Assembly (NCBI GenBank): GCA_002786225.1
Contig: PEQN01000026.1
Coordinates: 1-37,950 of the forward strand
Length of the DNA stretch: 37,950 nt
Direction of reading: 5' to 3'
From: Leptospira sp.
GTDB taxonomy: Bacteria; Spirochaetota; Leptospiria; Leptospirales; Leptospiraceae
Shown piece after piece: positions 1 to 9,867 of this stretch (position 1 is the stretch's first letter; each line of letters opens with the position of its first letter). The notes under the pieces were generated by a model. That model was given only the letters and a program-made list of their open reading frames with translations, had not been told where the DNA came from and did no database searches. Position numbers and translations under genes: made by a program.

Positions 1-1782
1 ACTATAACAGCTCACGGATATGGAACTTACACTTTAAAAATAATTTTTAACGAGAATATTGATACAAACTCATTGGGTATTTCGTTTAAAGACTTTGGAT
101 CTTCCTACCAAGCATTTGTAAATGGTAAATTAATAGCTAGAAATGGCAAGGTTGGAAGAACCGAACAAGATAGTTTATTTGATATGAAAACTCATATAGC
201 TAAATTCCCAAATACCAATGATAATGAATACTTAATAGAAATCGAAGTTTCTAACTATGATAATACGAATGGTGGATTCTGGAATAGGGCTTATATTGGC
301 GAACTAGACAAGCTTTACGAGCAAAAATTTACCAATTCTTCATTTATTTTCTTTTTTAATGGAATTACCGCTATAATTGGAATTTATTCTATATTATACT
401 TTATGTATCTTAAAAATTTCAAGTCTTCCCTTTACTTTGGATGTTTTTCACTATTACTTGGATTGAGAAACTTGATAACTGGAGAAAGAATTTTTTCGGA
501 CTTATTTCCGCAAATTCCCTTCAGTATAATCTATAAATTAGAATATTTAAGCTTATTCTTAGCTCTTCCTTGCTTTAGTAAATATCTAGTAAATTTATTT
601 CCCAATATTATTCCTAAATATCTTGCTAATATCTTCAATTCTATAATTCTATTTTGCGCATTATTAGTTATCATTTTACCTTCTAATTTATATGCACATA
701 CTTTAAAGATTGTTCAACCAATGATTATTATTTTTGGCATCATTACAAGTTATCATTTAATAATTCAAATAAAAGAAAAATCTAAAGATGCAACTATAGT
801 TTTTATTTCTTTAATATTTCTTCTTACTGGAACTATCAATGATATATTATTTCATGAAACAATTTGGAAATCTGTGATTCTCACACCTTATACTTTAATA
901 TTATTTATTTTTTTACATGGAATGCTTTTAGGGAAAAGATTTGCTTCTTCATTCAAAAAATCAAAATTTTTATCAGAAGAATTAATAAAGGTTAATTCAA
1001 ATTTAGAAGAAAAAATAAGAGATAGAACTAAGGATTTGGAATCAAAAATTCAAAGTATATCTAACGATTTAAATATGGCAAAAAATATTCAAGAAAGAAT
1101 ACTTGGTGTGGATACTCTTAGTAATGAATATTTTGAATTTAAAGCAATTTATGAACCTATAGAGGAACTCGGCGGTGATTTTTATGATATTTTTGAAATT
1201 TCTAATTACAACTACAGGATAATGATCGCTGATGCAACAGGCCATGGGATACAAGCAGCTTTAGTAACTATGGCGATTAAATCTGAATATGAATATGCTA
1301 AATTTCATTTTGAAAAACCTAGTGAAATTATTTATTTCTTGAACCAACAATTTTGTATAAAGTATAAAAATCTAAAAATGTATTTTACATGCCTAGTGTT
1401 AGATTTTAATTGCATAACTGGAGATATAAAATTTTCATCTGCTGGACACCCTAACCAGATTCTAGTAAGAAATAATGAGAGAATAGAAGAATTATCTAGC
1501 TTTGGTTCAATTATAGGTCTAACGAAAAATTCAGTCTACGATTTATTTCACAATAAAATTAAAAAAAATGATGCAATTTTTTTATTCACAGACGGTTGGA
1601 TAGAGCAGCATAATGCCATTAAAGAAATGTATGGTGAAAAAAGATTTTATGACTCAATTTTAAAACATAATTCTGAGGATTTAAATTTAACCTTAATAAA
1701 TATTAAACATGAAATAAATACTTTCTTGAATAAATTATTGATTCAAGATGATCTTGCATTGCTAGCAATATTAAAAAGATAG
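1..1782 (+). CDS. 7TM-DISM sensor with C-terminal PP2C/SpoIIE (RsbU-type) phosphatase, 5' end missing
   Basis: The reading frame is open to base 1, so the gene starts outside the window; a TTG at 73 is only an internal codon. The visible product has the end of an extracytoplasmic beta-rich sensor domain, about seven hydrophobic helices (bases ~345-940), a short coiled coil (~970-1090), then a PP2C/SpoIIE serine phosphatase domain. Phosphatase signatures are GGDFYD (~1170-1187), DATGHG (~1231-1248), FTDGW (~1585-1600) and DDLALL (~1747-1764), supplying the metal-binding aspartates. By family knowledge (7TMR-DISM plus RsbU-like), such proteins sense an external ligand at the membrane and dephosphorylate an anti-sigma-factor antagonist. 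No antagonist or anti-sigma gene is next to it, so its partner is unknown. Domain call is firm; ligand and target cannot be inferred. Confidence 0.88.
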   Translation, partial: TITAHGYGTYTLKIIFNENIDTNSLGISFKDFGSSYQAFVNGKLIARNGKVGRTEQDSLFDMKTHIAKFPNTNDNEYLIEIEVSNYDNTNGGFWNRAYIGELDKLYEQKFTNSSFIFFFNGITAIIGIYSILYFMYLKNFKSSLYFGCFSLLLGLRNLITGERIFSDLFPQIPFSIIYKLEYLSLFLALPCFSKYLVNLFPNIIPKYLANIFNSIILFCALLVIILPSNLYAHTLKIVQPMIIIFGIITSYHLIIQIKEKSKDATIVFISLIFLLTGTINDILFHETIWKSVILTPYTLILFIFLHGMLLGKRFASSFKKSKFLSEELIKVNSNLEEKIRDRTKDLESKIQSISNDLNMAKNIQERILGVDTLSNEYFEFKAIYEPIEELGGDFYDIFEISNYNYRIMIADATGHGIQAALVTMAIKSEYEYAKFHFEKPSEIIYFLNQQFCIKYKNLKMYFTCLVLDFNCITGDIKFSSAGHPNQILVRNNERIEELSSFGSIIGLTKNSVYDLFHNKIKKNDAIFLFTDGWIEQHNAIKEMYGEKRFYDSILKHNSEDLNLTLINIKHEINTFLNKLLIQDDLALLAILKR

Positions 1783-1822
1783 ATACTAAATATTAGGATC
1801 CAGAATCAATAAAGGAAAAAAA

Positions 1823-2215
1823 ATGAATAAAACAAATAAAGAAATCTCACGGGAATTTTTTGATAGTATAAACAAAAAAGAATATAGCCTTGCTTTCGAT
1901 ATGTTTGATGAAACATTAGAATGGCTCATAATGGGAACAGCTAATGTTTCAGGAATTTATGATAAGAGAAAGATTAGTTTGGGACTCAAGGGATTAGCGA
2001 GAACTTTTGATGGATTTCAATTTAGTCTAGGTGAATTGACCTCTGAGGATGATAGGGTTTCTATTATTGCTGAGTCACATGCTGTCCACAAAAAGAATGG
2101 GAAAAAATACAACAACCACTACCATTTTCTTTTTACTTTTAAAAATGGAAAAATAATTTTGGTTAAAGAATTTTTTGACACAATCCATGCAAATTGGGTG
2201 GAATTACCCGACTAA
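1823..2215 (+). CDS. NTF2/SnoaL-like small protein
   Basis: A 130-residue protein with the SnoaL/NTF2-like pattern: an N-terminal helix (SREFFDSINKKEY), a DETLEWLIMG strand, and a C-terminal strand pair with HYHFLFTFKNGKI and VKEFFDTIHA. Members are small cone-shaped-fold proteins acting as ketosteroid isomerase-like or epoxide hydrolase-like enzymes or as ligand-binding proteins. No substrate can be assigned from sequence. The ATG follows an AAAGGA Shine-Dalgarno sequence (bases ~1811-1816). It lies 40 bases after the phosphatase gene and may be co-transcribed with it. Fold assignment is good; function is unknown. Confidence 0.75.
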   Translation: MNKTNKEISREFFDSINKKEYSLAFDMFDETLEWLIMGTANVSGIYDKRKISLGLKGLARTFDGFQFSLGELTSEDDRVSIIAESHAVHKKNGKKYNNHYHFLFTFKNGKIILVKEFFDTIHANWVELPD

Positions 2216-2275
2216 CATTTTAATTTTTTAGGTTAAGTTCTTGCGAATCTTAGTACCTTCTAAATTATTGAAGCA

Positions 2276-2689
2276 GTGAACGAAGAAAATACAGATAAAA
2301 GCCAACGAAGTCTTACATATGGAACAAGCCGATTGGCTCCTGCGATTCGACTTGTGGACAGAGCCAAAGAAATAGAGCTTGCTCACGAATCGATAAAATC
2401 GCACACGCATGGGAAGTTGGATTTAATTTTAAAACAAATTCGTCATCTACAGCAAGAGGCGAACAAGATATTAGAACAGGCTGCTATCGATGCAGAGCTT
2501 CATTCAATAAAATGCAATTTTGAGAAAAAAATTGACCAACCCTATCATCTTTATGAAAAAGATGATGGCACAAAATATTTTTCCTTTGTCTCTCCGATTG
2601 AATGGGGAGGAAATCCACCTCACAAATTCATAGAAACCTATGTTATGAAATCAGATAGAAGCTTTAAAGTCTGGGAAGAAGAGATTTAA
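2276..2689 (+). CDS. DUF2452 family protein (C1orf50-like)
   Basis: A 137-residue cytoplasmic protein with the hallmark pattern of DUF2452, the family that includes human C1orf50: LTYGTSRLAPAI near the start, a KLDLILKQIRHLQQEANKIL helix, HSIKCNFEKK, then YHLYEKDDGTKYFS and SPIEWG. The protein is essentially all domain. No biochemical activity is known to me for the family. The start is GTG at 2276, which places the conserved motif about 13 residues in; the ribosome binding site is weak. The stop is only 15 bases before recC, so it is probably the first gene of a DUF2452-recCBD transcription unit, which hints at, but does not prove, a DNA-related role. Confidence 0.75.
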   Translation: MNEENTDKSQRSLTYGTSRLAPAIRLVDRAKEIELAHESIKSHTHGKLDLILKQIRHLQQEANKILEQAAIDAELHSIKCNFEKKIDQPYHLYEKDDGTKYFSFVSPIEWGGNPPHKFIETYVMKSDRSFKVWEEEI

Positions 2690-2704
2690 TTTTCTAAAAG
2701 AAGT

Positions 2705-5700
2705 ATGCCTATAAAATATTTTAAGGGTTTATCCCTAGAGCAATTAGCAGAACAATTATCGATAAATATTAATCTAGATTTTCAAAACTCAACTAATCCT
2801 CTTAACTCTTCTCTAATAGTAATTCCTAACACAAATATTAGAACCTGGCTGCAACTAAAGATCGCTAAACTTCAAGGGGTCTCTTTAAATTTAACTTTTG
2901 AGTTTTTCGAAAGCATGATAGTAAATTATTTTTTGGAAAAAAATGATTTAATGAATGACCAAGGTATGTTTGAATCTAAATTATCTAGTCAATATAAAAT
3001 TTTGAACTATTTACTTAAAGAAAAAGAATCTAAACTTTTGTTACCATTTTCTAAGTATTTAGATAACATTACTAGAGCATTTTCTTTAAGTAGTAAAATT
3101 AGAAGCTTGTTAGATGAATACGAATTCAATCGTCCGAACTGGATAATTGAATGGGCTAAAGAATTTAACAATGGAAGCTTTGCTCCAATAGGTAAATCAA
3201 ATTATAATTTGCCCCATGGGTCGGATATTTCTGAATTTCAAATTCAAATGTACAAAGAGATTTTCCTTGCTAAAGGCAATGAGAAAATTCGAACAAATCA
3301 ATTTCTATTAAAAAAAGAAAATCGATCTCCTAAACTGAAATCTTCCTCAACATTTCCATCAATCCATATTTTCTGTTTAAGTAATCTATCCGAACTTTAT
3401 GTACAGATCTTAGAAGAAATTTCCCAAAAAGAATCAAATAACATTTATTTTTATCAATTTTTTACCGACTTACCCAATCTAGAATTTGACAATTTGAATT
3501 CATCTCCGCTTAGATGGGCAAGATCTCAAAAATATCTAGCAGAAAGAATCGAAAGCATTTCTATAAGAGCTGAATTTTCCAATAAATTAGTTTCCGATAA
3601 ATTTAATGATAAAAATAATTTAAATCTATTAAGGGATTTTCTTCATGGGAAAAAATCTAAAGACCAAATACAATCTTTGGCAAACGAATCAAAAATTAAA
3701 GATCATATTCGCTTTTGGAGTGCCCCTTCTATTTATAGAGAAGTAGAAGCAGTAGCCCATGATATTCTAAATAAAATTCAAGAAAACAAAGATTCCAATC
3801 ATAAGATCAGCTTTTTAGATATTTCAATTTTGGTTACGGATATTAATTTATATCGTCCTGCCATAGAATGGGTATTTGATGGTGGAATTCATTTACAAGA
3901 GACAGAGGATTCTCTTCCTACTCGTCATAAAATTCCTTATTCACTAACTGATTTAAAAGGAATTGATAATTCATTTTTATGCAAGGGCTTACTGGATATT
4001 TTTTCGATATGTGAAAGTGATCAAATCAAACAAGAGGATATAATAACTATACTATCAAATCCTATCTTTGGATTTTTCAACCAAGATTCTAGTTTAGATG
4101 CTAAGGATATTAAAGATATTTTATTGAATCTTGGTGCTTATTATGAAGAAGAACAAAAAGATTCAGATCTTTTTCAAATATCTAAATCAATTAAACGACT
4201 TAGAATGAATACCATTTTTAGTGAAGACTATCTCAAACAGAACCTTGAAATAGAAGCTATATCTGGTTATTCCGATAATGATATTCAAAGTATATCTTTA
4301 TTATGGTATAAAATATTAAATACAAAGAAGAACATTAAATCATCATTAAGTGAATCTAAGCTTTCTAAAGAAGCTATATTACAAATTTTCCTTTCTTTGG
4401 AAGATATCTTTCAATTTGAAAATGAATTTGAACGGGAAGCAAATAATTTGCAGGACTGGTATGATGGAATTTTAGAATGGGAAAACTTCGAATTTAAGAA
4501 TTTCAAAGAAGGTATTGAAATTCTAAAATTGTTAACAAACAGTATTTTTGATAGATTGCCTTATCGCCATGGTTCATTTTTAATTGAAGGCGTAAGTATT
4601 TCTCTTTTACAACCTATGCGACCTATACCCTTCGAGCATGTTTATATATTAGGGCTAGGTGAAGGGAAATTTCCTGGAAAGATTGATCATTCCAAATTAG
4701 ATCTTAGAAAGAAAGACCCTAAGCCCTGGGATTCAAATAAAATAGAAATTCAAGAATCACTTCTATGGGAAGCCTTACATTCTGCTTTAACTTCTATTAC
4801 TCTATCTTATGTTGGTGAAGATACCAAAGAACAAAAATTTTACAATCCTTGTTCGCATTATTTAGAATTAATGGATGCATTTAATATCAATGAGCCATAT
4901 AAAATACCATTGCATAGCTACAGTTATAAATATCTAGAAAATACTAATTATAAATGTTTTGATTTTAGCTTAAGGTTACTGCATGATACTAATTTAAATA
5001 AGAATCGAATTTTACCTAAATTTGAAGAAAAACTTTTAGAAAATTCTAAACAAAATTCTTTTGAACAAATTAAAATCAATTTAAATGATTTATCTAAATT
5101 TCTTGCAGACCCCTTGGATTCTTATCTAAAGAAACAATTGGGAATGTATATGGATGAAAGCAAAATTGAACCTGATGGTCATGAGATTTTCACATTACAA
5201 GCTTTAGAAGACTCAAGCCTTTTCAAAAAAATATATCCTTTGATGATACAGGATATTGTTAAAGATGAAAGTTGGACATGGGATGAAAATAAAATAAAAG
5301 AATGCCTCGATAAAATCATTCTAGAAGAACAGAGAAATTCTAGATTCCCTCAATCTATTTATTCCGAATTACAAAGGCAATCTATGCTTGGCTATCTCAT
5401 AACGGCATCCGAAATTTTTTGTTCGTGGAAGACCGAATTACAAGGAGGTCAGTATTTTCGAACAGTTAGCATTGGTGATACTGGATTAAGAGAAAATACA
5501 GATAGTCTTTCCAATTACAAAAAGCTAAAAATTTTGGATATAAAAACTGAATCTGATTCATTCATTCAACTAACAGGTGAGTGGAATAATGTTATTCAAA
5601 AAGACAACAATTTATATTGGTTGAATATTGGCACACTCGAAACAATTAAATCAATCAAGGAAGGCATTTTCATTAAACAAAATGCTTTTAGCTTTCTGTC

Positions 5701-6139
5701 GGCAGTAGCAATGAATTATTTAGGAGAAAAATTAATCATTTACTCAATGAAGTCTAGACCTAAAGATCCTAAAAAAGATTGTATGAAGCTGGATTTATCA
5801 ATTTTGACAAACACACAACAAGAATCATTAGATCCGCTGCTATATTTGTCCAGCATCACAAATCAATATCTGCATAAGGATCCAATTCTTTTTTCCAGAA
5901 AAGCATTTGAAGAGTACTACGAAAGTAAAATCCAATCAATACCAATAGATGAGTTTATCAATGATGATCCTTCATGGAAAAAATATCTAATCGAAAATTC
6001 AGAAGATGTAGTAAAAGAATTATCTAATCTTAGTCGCTTATATCCGAATATAATGAATTTTATGGTTGAATCCAATCCCTTGGATTTTGCGAAAAAATAC
6101 TATCTTCCAATAATTGAAAATTGGAAGCCTTTAGAATGA
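2705..6139 (+). CDS. recC: Exodeoxyribonuclease V subunit gamma, RecC
   Basis: An 1144-residue protein, close to E. coli RecC (1122). It shows the RecC layout: an N-terminal degenerate helicase region (VIPNTNIRTWLQLKIAKLQG), SAPSIYREVEAVAHDIL, DISILVTDINLYRPAIEWVF followed by IPYSLTD, and the conserved LLQPMRPIPFEHVYILGLGE block with a following KPWDSNKIEIQESLLWEAL segment. The C-terminal part is the inactive nuclease-like fold. RecC is the scaffold of RecBCD, splitting the duplex with its pin and scanning for Chi. A short AAAAGAAG precedes the ATG. The stop codon overlaps the recB start as ATGA (6136-6139). All three subunits follow in order, which strongly supports the call. Confidence 0.93.
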   Translation: MPIKYFKGLSLEQLAEQLSININLDFQNSTNPLNSSLIVIPNTNIRTWLQLKIAKLQGVSLNLTFEFFESMIVNYFLEKNDLMNDQGMFESKLSSQYKILNYLLKEKESKLLLPFSKYLDNITRAFSLSSKIRSLLDEYEFNRPNWIIEWAKEFNNGSFAPIGKSNYNLPHGSDISEFQIQMYKEIFLAKGNEKIRTNQFLLKKENRSPKLKSSSTFPSIHIFCLSNLSELYVQILEEISQKESNNIYFYQFFTDLPNLEFDNLNSSPLRWARSQKYLAERIESISIRAEFSNKLVSDKFNDKNNLNLLRDFLHGKKSKDQIQSLANESKIKDHIRFWSAPSIYREVEAVAHDILNKIQENKDSNHKISFLDISILVTDINLYRPAIEWVFDGGIHLQETEDSLPTRHKIPYSLTDLKGIDNSFLCKGLLDIFSICESDQIKQEDIITILSNPIFGFFNQDSSLDAKDIKDILLNLGAYYEEEQKDSDLFQISKSIKRLRMNTIFSEDYLKQNLEIEAISGYSDNDIQSISLLWYKILNTKKNIKSSLSESKLSKEAILQIFLSLEDIFQFENEFEREANNLQDWYDGILEWENFEFKNFKEGIEILKLLTNSIFDRLPYRHGSFLIEGVSISLLQPMRPIPFEHVYILGLGEGKFPGKIDHSKLDLRKKDPKPWDSNKIEIQESLLWEALHSALTSITLSYVGEDTKEQKFYNPCSHYLELMDAFNINEPYKIPLHSYSYKYLENTNYKCFDFSLRLLHDTNLNKNRILPKFEEKLLENSKQNSFEQIKINLNDLSKFLADPLDSYLKKQLGMYMDESKIEPDGHEIFTLQALEDSSLFKKIYPLMIQDIVKDESWTWDENKIKECLDKIILEEQRNSRFPQSIYSELQRQSMLGYLITASEIFCSWKTELQGGQYFRTVSIGDTGLRENTDSLSNYKKLKILDIKTESDSFIQLTGEWNNVIQKDNNLYWLNIGTLETIKSIKEGIFIKQNAFSFLSAVAMNYLGEKLIIYSMKSRPKDPKKDCMKLDLSILTNTQQESLDPLLYLSSITNQYLHKDPILFSRKAFEEYYESKIQSIPIDEFINDDPSWKKYLIENSEDVVKELSNLSRLYPNIMNFMVESNPLDFAKKYYLPIIENWKPLE

Positions 6140-9100
6140 ATCAAGAATTCAAAATGAAACATCAATTCATCAATGCTTCTGCTGGTACTGGAAAGACATT
6201 TACTATCATGGAAATCATGATGAATTTAATTGAAGAAGATTTTATTTTAAATCAAGCTACTAACCCAAATTTACTTAGCAAAATATTGATTCTTACTTTT
6301 ACAGAAAAAGCAACAGGTGAATTAAAGAAAAGACTTCGCGAAAAGCTTCAGGAGAAAATCCAATATGCAAGCGATGTAAGAATGAAAACCTTAGAATCGA
6401 ATCTGAGTTCTACAAAATTTATACCTAATTTGGATTATAAAATCTATCTTCAAAATTTAGATCTATGCAATATATCAACGATTCATGGATTTTGTAATAT
6501 GATTATTCGAGAGTATGAATTAGAGACTCTCACATGCGAAGGATCTAAATTAGTTCCAATTCAAGATAAAATTGAACAAGCATTATATGAAATTCAACAC
6601 AATGAATGGTTCGTAAATACAACTACAAGCAAGAACAATCTCATTCATTTATTACAGACTTCTGATTATTTCAATGAAGGAAAAAAATTTATTTCTTTTG
6701 CTGTAGAAAAATATCTAGCTGGTAGGGAATATTTACCTCATTGGGAAGAATTTAAAGAATTTGAAAATGAATTAAGTAATTCTATTGAAATTTCAGAAAT
6801 AGAATTTTCCAATCTACAAACTGCAATAGATAAAGTCTTACTTAAAATAGCAGAACTTAAAGAAATTGGATTTTTAGATGGGAACAAATCAAAAGGTTTT
6901 CAAAAACTTTGGAAGGATCTCCAAGTAAAGATACAAAATTCTAAACACAATGATCTAAATTCATTATTAGAAATTTCTAATTCTTTGGAAGAATCAAACT
7001 TAAAAAGAACGGAAGGTGGAATATCAATAAAAGGATTAGATGTATTTAAATTTTCTAGCTACCTTATTAAAGATAAAATGGTAGATCAATGGAAAAATAC
7101 AATAGAGGATACATTAACAAATGACACGATTCAAGTAGTAAATAAGTTAAATGAAGTTTTTATCAATACAATCTCTAAATTGAAAGATAAATTTCTAGGT
7201 TACACAATTTATCTTACTATAAAAAATCTAAAGAATGAATTGAATGAATCTAAATGGATCTCTTATGATCAAATGATTCAGATAGTAAATGAATCTATTA
7301 GTACAAATCCTTTGTTAGTTTCAACACTGAGAGAGCGGTTTGATACTTGTATAGTGGATGAATTTCAAGATACAGATCAAAAACAATATGAAATCTTTAG
7401 CAAGATATTCTTTGAAGATTCGCACCAAACTGGTAAAGCTTTGGTAGTAATTGGAGATCCTAAGCAATCTATCTATGGTTTTCGTGGCGCAGATATGGAG
7501 ACATATTTTCAAGCACAAGAAGATCTAAAAGAATATAAAAGACAAATACCCTTAGATACTAACTTTCGTTCTGTTCCAGAATTAGTGGAAGCATACAATC
7601 AAATCTTTAGCGATGAAGTTTCCCAAGAACAAAATAATTTCTTTCCAATTTATGAATTGAATCCTAAGGTATCTTCTCTTCAAAACCAAGAAAAATATAC
7701 AATCCATTATAATCCAGTGAAATCATCTTCAGAACTAAAAATCCAATTAGATAAAAATTTTGATGATGGTGCTATTCAAATTGTGAAAATAAATCCCACA
7801 AATATTTCGCATTTGGGAGAATTTAAGAATTTATGGGCTGACTTTATCTCTAATGAAATTATTAATTTAGTTGTTTCAAATAATCCATTCCAATACAAAA
7901 AAAATAATGAAATTGAAAAAATTAAATTCAGCGATATTGCTATACTAGTAGAAGATAAAAACCAAGGACTATTGATTCAACAATATCTCAAACGAAAATC
8001 AATTCCCTACTCTTATTATAAAGAAAGAGGAATTTATCAATCCCCTGAAGCTTACCAAATTAAAAATATTTTTGAATGCTTGCTGAATCCAAATAAGCCA
8101 TCTTCGTATCGTAAACTTTTAATTAGTGATTTATTTCAAGTTCATCCTTCTCAACTATCTACTTTTGATGAACATTCAATTGAGTCTTATGAAAAGTCTA
8201 TCATTGATAAATGGAAAAATCTATCTAAGGATGCAAAATTTTCAGAGCTTTTTCGAAGTATAGAACAAGATACAAAAATTCTTTGGAACCAAAAAGATTA
8301 TAGTATAATCTGGGAAAGAAAGATAACAAACTATAGACAGATTTTTCAAAAGCTACTTCAATTCCAAATTAAAAACAGATCTAATTTAGAAGAGCTTGCT
8401 AAAGAATTAAATAAAATGATGCAAGAAGTACAATCAGATGAGGAACAACCTTTGTTCGATAAGGAAACAGAAAGGGATGCGGTTCAAATTTTAACTCTTC
8501 ATGCATCCAAAGGCTTAGAGTGGCCATTTGTTTTTCTTTTTCCAATGAAAGTAGTTCTTAGGAATAACAAATATTCGGATGCTCCGACTTGGGATGAATC
8601 ACTAGGAAGAAGAATATGGAAACTGTCTAAGTTCCATTCAATTAATGATGATGTTTATAATAAAAATTTAAATGAAAATAAAAGATTATACTATGTAGGA
8701 ATCACAAGAGCTCAGTTGAGATTGTATCTACCAGATTTGGTTTTATACAATTCTAAAATGCTATATTATAATAGTATAATTCAAAGCAAGCTTAATTCAA
8801 TTCGAAGCATTTACGAACAATTGAAATCTAATAAATATTTCAAATTCATAGAGTATGCTAATCAAGAAAATGATACAAACAATTTAGATAAATTGAAAAT
8901 AGAAAAATCTGAACAAGAAAAAAGATCCGATCTTCGTTTCAACTTTTTTGAAATACAGAATTCACCTAAAGCTAATTACTTATTGAGTTATTCAAGTTTA
9001 GCTAAATTTACTTCGGAAATGAATGAATTATTCTCAGAGAAAAATCCAAATAAACTTAATGATGAAGGAGAGAATTCTTTTTATGAAGAACCTAAAGGAA

Positions 9101-9867
9101 AAAAAGACATCGTCTTACCTTTAGGGAAAGAGACGGGTGAATATTTACATAAATTATTTGAAATAATTGCATTCAACAATTTTCATGAAAATAATAAAGA
9201 TATATATTTCTCTAACAAAGAAAATCAATGGGATTCAACTCTGCTTAAAAACTTTACAAAATATGGATTGTATAAGAACAATCAATTAACACGTGAAAGT
9301 ATAAAATCATTAAATGATTTCATAAAGTCCAAATATCGGAATGAAACATTTCAAATCCTTTGGGACACTACCAACGCTTTGATCCCTCTTGGAAACGGAG
9401 AATTTTTTAGATTATCAAGATTAGATAAGAAAGATTATATCTCTGAGATGCTTTTTCATTACAAATCTCATGAAGGTAACTTAATTAAAGGTTATGTAGA
9501 TTTAATATTTGTTAAAGATGAAAAATTTTATATTGCAGACTACAAATCAAATCTACTAGAAGATTCATCTTCCGAAGGAATGCAGTTAAAAATACAAGAT
9601 GAAACTTCAAGTTATTACCTTCAACGTGATCTTTATGCCTTCGTATTGTGGGAGTATTTAAATAAAATATATAACGAAGAAGAGTCTTTATCAAAATTTG
9701 GCGGAGTTCATTTTTTCTTCATCAGACATATGGAAGAAGGTAAAGATAACGGGATCTATTCAGATATAAATACTTTAGATACTAACTCCTGGAATAAAGA
9801 AAGATTTCATAAAATTAAATTAGATCTCCAAATGCGGATTTCATCTATCAACCAAATAAAAATATGA
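6136..9867 (+). CDS. recB: Exodeoxyribonuclease V subunit beta, RecB helicase-nuclease
   Basis: The frame is open from a TTG at 6121, but the ATG at 6136 is preferred: GGAAG (6123-6127) is at correct spacing and the start overlaps the recC stop as ATGA. The product is 1243 residues. It is an SF1A helicase with Walker A ASAGTGKT (residues 14-21), Walker B DEFQDTD, motif III GDPKQSIYGFRGAD, LTLHASKGLEWPFVF and YVGITRAQLRLY. The C-terminal nuclease domain is intact: LGKETGEYLHKLFE (catalytic-site His), GYVDLIF (metal Asp), ADYKSN (Asp-x-Lys) and YYLQRDLYA. In the complex RecB is the 3'-5' motor and sole nuclease, processing double-strand ends for recombination. Length matches E. coli RecB (1180) with modest insertions. 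Confidence 0.95.
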   Translation: MNQEFKMKHQFINASAGTGKTFTIMEIMMNLIEEDFILNQATNPNLLSKILILTFTEKATGELKKRLREKLQEKIQYASDVRMKTLESNLSSTKFIPNLDYKIYLQNLDLCNISTIHGFCNMIIREYELETLTCEGSKLVPIQDKIEQALYEIQHNEWFVNTTTSKNNLIHLLQTSDYFNEGKKFISFAVEKYLAGREYLPHWEEFKEFENELSNSIEISEIEFSNLQTAIDKVLLKIAELKEIGFLDGNKSKGFQKLWKDLQVKIQNSKHNDLNSLLEISNSLEESNLKRTEGGISIKGLDVFKFSSYLIKDKMVDQWKNTIEDTLTNDTIQVVNKLNEVFINTISKLKDKFLGYTIYLTIKNLKNELNESKWISYDQMIQIVNESISTNPLLVSTLRERFDTCIVDEFQDTDQKQYEIFSKIFFEDSHQTGKALVVIGDPKQSIYGFRGADMETYFQAQEDLKEYKRQIPLDTNFRSVPELVEAYNQIFSDEVSQEQNNFFPIYELNPKVSSLQNQEKYTIHYNPVKSSSELKIQLDKNFDDGAIQIVKINPTNISHLGEFKNLWADFISNEIINLVVSNNPFQYKKNNEIEKIKFSDIAILVEDKNQGLLIQQYLKRKSIPYSYYKERGIYQSPEAYQIKNIFECLLNPNKPSSYRKLLISDLFQVHPSQLSTFDEHSIESYEKSIIDKWKNLSKDAKFSELFRSIEQDTKILWNQKDYSIIWERKITNYRQIFQKLLQFQIKNRSNLEELAKELNKMMQEVQSDEEQPLFDKETERDAVQILTLHASKGLEWPFVFLFPMKVVLRNNKYSDAPTWDESLGRRIWKLSKFHSINDDVYNKNLNENKRLYYVGITRAQLRLYLPDLVLYNSKMLYYNSIIQSKLNSIRSIYEQLKSNKYFKFIEYANQENDTNNLDKLKIEKSEQEKRSDLRFNFFEIQNSPKANYLLSYSSLAKFTSEMNELFSEKNPNKLNDEGENSFYEEPKGKKDIVLPLGKETGEYLHKLFEIIAFNNFHENNKDIYFSNKENQWDSTLLKNFTKYGLYKNNQLTRESIKSLNDFIKSKYRNETFQILWDTTNALIPLGNGEFFRLSRLDKKDYISEMLFHYKSHEGNLIKGYVDLIFVKDEKFYIADYKSNLLEDSSSEGMQLKIQDETSSYYLQRDLYAFVLWEYLNKIYNEEESLSKFGGVHFFFIRHMEEGKDNGIYSDINTLDTNSWNKERFHKIKLDLQMRISSINQIKI

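Noticed and set aside
6121..6135. Upstream TTG start for recB
   Set aside because: The open frame begins at TTG 6121, but GGAAG spacing and the ATGA overlap with recC favour ATG 6136, which also puts Walker A at the usual distance.
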